From: Bifidobacterium subtile
Lineage (GTDB): Bacteria > Actinomycetota > Actinomycetes > Actinomycetales > Bifidobacteriaceae
NCBI RefSeq assembly: GCF_000741775.1
Contig: NZ_JGZR01000001.1
Location: forward strand, 124,001 to 188,000
DNA: 64,000 bases
Reading direction: 5' to 3'
The notes beneath the pieces are model-generated. The model was not told where the DNA came from, ran no database searches, and saw only the letters and a list, made by a program, of their open reading frames with translations. Shown here piece after piece: positions 62,264-64,000 of this stretch. Each line of letters begins with the position of its first letter. The first letter of the stretch is position 1. The position numbers and the translations under genes are program-made.

Positions 62264-64000
62264 CTAGTCGTTCGTGCTCTGCGCTGCGGCGGTGGAACGC
62301 GGTGCGGCTGCAGAACGTGCTGCTGCGGGACAAGCAGCGGAAGAGCCGGCAGCGCCAGCCTCGCCGGCTGCGCCATTCGTCTTCAACGGCGTGACGCCAG
62401 GCTTGTAGACCACCTCGTCGTTCGAAGTGCCGGCGGCGATCATCGGCCAGACCATCGCATCCTTCCACACGCGGAAGTCGATGAGCACCGGGCGGTCGTT
62501 GATGGCATTGGCCTTCTCGATCGCGGCAATCGCCTCGTCCTTGGTGCGCACGCGCAGCCCCACGCATCCGTAGGCGTCGGCGAGCTTGACGAAGTCGGGG
62601 ATGTCAGTCTCCTCGGGCACGTCATCGCCGTCGAAGAGATCCGTCTGCGAATAGTGCTGCTTGTAGAACAACGTCTGCCACTGGCGCACCATGCCGAGCG
62701 TGGAGTTGTTGAGTATCGCGATTTTCAGCGGCATATGCTCCTGGAACGCGGTGGCCAGCTCCTGCGGGTTCATCTGGAAGCTGCCGTCGCCGTCGATAAG
62801 CCAGACAGGCTTGGCGCCCTTGAAGTCGCGCTCCGAACCGACGCATGCGCCGAGCGCCGCAGGCAGGCCGTAGCCCATCGTTCCCAGCCCGCCGGAGGAG
62901 ATCCAGGAATGAGGGCTCTGGAAGTCGATGAACTGCGAGGCCCACATCTGATGCTGGCCGACGCCGGAGACCCAGATCGTCAGCGGATTGGCCACATCCG
63001 AAAGCTGCTCGACAACCCACTGCGGGGCCAGCGAACCGTCGTCAGATTCGGCGTAGGCGTTGGGATACTCTTTGCGCCATTCGTCGATCTGCTGCCACCA
63101 AGCCGCATGCTCCGGCTTGCCCTGAATGGATTGCGTGCGCCTGATCTCCACGATCAGATCGTCGAGCACGGTGGCCACATCGCCGACGATCGGCACGTCG
63201 GCCCGCCGGTTCTTGCCGATTTCAGCCGGGTCGATATCGATATGAATCACGCGTGCCGTCGGCGCGAAGGCGTTGAGATCGCCGGTGACGCGGTCGTCGA
63301 AGCGCGCGCCGATGGCGACCAGCAGATCGGAGCGCTGAATGGCCCCGGTCGCGGCGATGGTGCCGTGCATGCCGGGCATGCCGAGCACCTTCGCATCGCG
63401 GTCGGAGACGAGCCCGCGTGCGGGCAGCGTCGTGACGATGGGGGCGTTGACGAGTTCAGCAAGCGTCTTGACCTGCGCTCCGGCGTCGGAACGCACCGCG
63501 CCGCCGCCCACATAGAGCACCGGCCGGTAGGACTGCTCGAAGAGTTTCGCGGCTTCGCTCAGCACATGGCCGTGGGCCTTGGTGACCGGATTGTAGCCGG
63601 GCAGAATCATGCGCTGCGGCCAGGAGTAGTACATCAGCTCCTTCTGCGCCGTCTTGGTTACATCCACGACGACCGGCCCGGGCCTGCCCGAGTTGGCGAT
63701 GTAATGCGCCTCGGTGAGAACGCGCGGGATGTCCTGCGCGCGGGTCACGAGGAAGGAATGCTTGGCCACCGGGTAGGTGATGCCGACGATATCGGCCTCC
63801 TGGAAGGCGTCCGTGCCGATGGCGCTCACGCCGACCTGGCCGGTGATGACCAGCAGCGGCACCGAATCCATATTCGCGTCGGCGATGGCCGTCACGACGT
63901 TGGTGGCGCCGGGGCCGGAGGTGACGATGCACACGCCGACCCGCCCGGTCGCGATGGCATAGCCTTCGGCGGCATGCCCGGCCGCCTGCTCATGGCGCGT
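62264..64000 (-). CDS. ilvB: Acetolactate synthase large subunit, 5' end outside the window
   Basis: At least 578 codons. The visible N-terminal part begins [20 protein letters not shown] (catalytic glutamate in RHEQ) and runs [19 protein letters not shown]. The central FAD-binding domain and the TPP motif [18 protein letters not shown] follow. It condenses two pyruvates, or pyruvate and 2-oxobutyrate. The C-terminus carries an unusual tail of about 40 residues rich in Ala and Ser after [11 protein letters not shown]. The true start lies beyond 64000. Confidence 0.95.
   Translation of the reverse strand, partial: TRHEQAAGHAAEGYAIATGRVGVCIVTSGPGATNVVTAIADANMDSVPLLVITGQVGVSAIGTDAFQEADIVGITYPVAKHSFLVTRAQDIPRVLTEAHYIANSGRPGPVVVDVTKTAQKELMYYSWPQRMILPGYNPVTKAHGHVLSEAAKLFEQSYRPVLYVGGGAVRSDAGAQVKTLAELVNAPIVTTLPARGLVSDRDAKVLGMPGMHGTIAATGAIQRSDLLVAIGARFDDRVTGDLNAFAPTARVIHIDIDPAEIGKNRRADVPIVGDVATVLDDLIVEIRRTQSIQGKPEHAAWWQQIDEWRKEYPNAYAESDDGSLAPQWVVEQLSDVANPLTIWVSGVGQHQMWASQFIDFQSPHSWISSGGLGTMGYGLPAALGACVGSERDFKGAKPVWLIDGDGSFQMNPQELATAFQEHMPLKIAILNNSTLGMVRQWQTLFYKQHYSQTDLFDGDDVPEETDIPDFVKLADAYGCVGLRVRTKDEAIAAIEKANAINDRPVLIDFRVWKDAMVWPMIAAGTSNDEVVYKPGVTPLKTNGAAGEAGAAGSSAACPAAARSAAAPRSTAAAQSTND

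Overview
The window is a chromosomal stretch of a high-GC actinobacterium, and almost certainly a Bifidobacterium. The evidence is the actinobacterial murB/fdxC/dapC order, the complete S10-spc-alpha ribosomal superoperon without rpsD, a fused AdhE, GlgX and MalQ, an LAXTG-type (class E) sorting signal, and several promoters placed so that transcripts would start at or next to the AUG.

Layout. 1-5470: tail of rpmG, murB, ferredoxin fdxA-type and dapC, then a repeat-rich gap, dinB on the minus strand and a tRNA-Ser(GCU). 5700-10300: an APC-family amino acid permease; an in-frame chimera joining a LuxR-type ATPase start to the wall-anchored end of a CshA-repeat surface protein; and two different tenA genes behind a TPP riboswitch. 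10300-11030: palindromic repeat arrays. 11036-16302: an IMPACT-family protein, a repeat protein, malQ, and rplM-rpsI. 16503-24679: glgX, a frameshifted zinc polyol-type dehydrogenase converging on a ROK regulator, and adhE with a Rex-like operator. 24680-25527: two more repeat families. 25528-40619: the ribosomal superoperon, running rpsJ to rplO, then secY, adk, infA, rpmJ, rpsM, rpsK, rpoA and rplQ. 40736-48243: rsmD, then on the minus strand trmD, a Gfo/Idh/MocA oxidoreductase, an accessory segment, and rimM-khpA-rpsP. 48608-55382: an exonuclease-phosphatase family protein and ffh, a membrane protein with its winged-helix regulator, and pyruvate oxidase. 55467-64000: cysS, a class I amidotransferase, an ABC-F protein, a VapC-type toxin-antitoxin pair, ilvN and the 3' part of ilvB.

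The most unusual content is in three places. (i) Several families of intergenic elements are built from inverted repeats at fixed spacing. One is a 204-bp mirrored element present twice, with identical geometry and compensated base changes. Another is a roughly 97-bp tandem element whose stems co-vary between copies, which points to a structured RNA. (ii) An accessory segment between trmD and rimM carries a LuxR-type regulator with an 11-G tract in its coding sequence, a likely phase-variable switch. The segment is bounded by a 45-bp direct duplication of the rimM 3' end. (iii) The LuxR/surface-protein chimera at 7432-8361 looks like the scar of a deletion.

All calls come from reading the sequence. 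No database search was run, so family names rest on recognised motifs and gene order.
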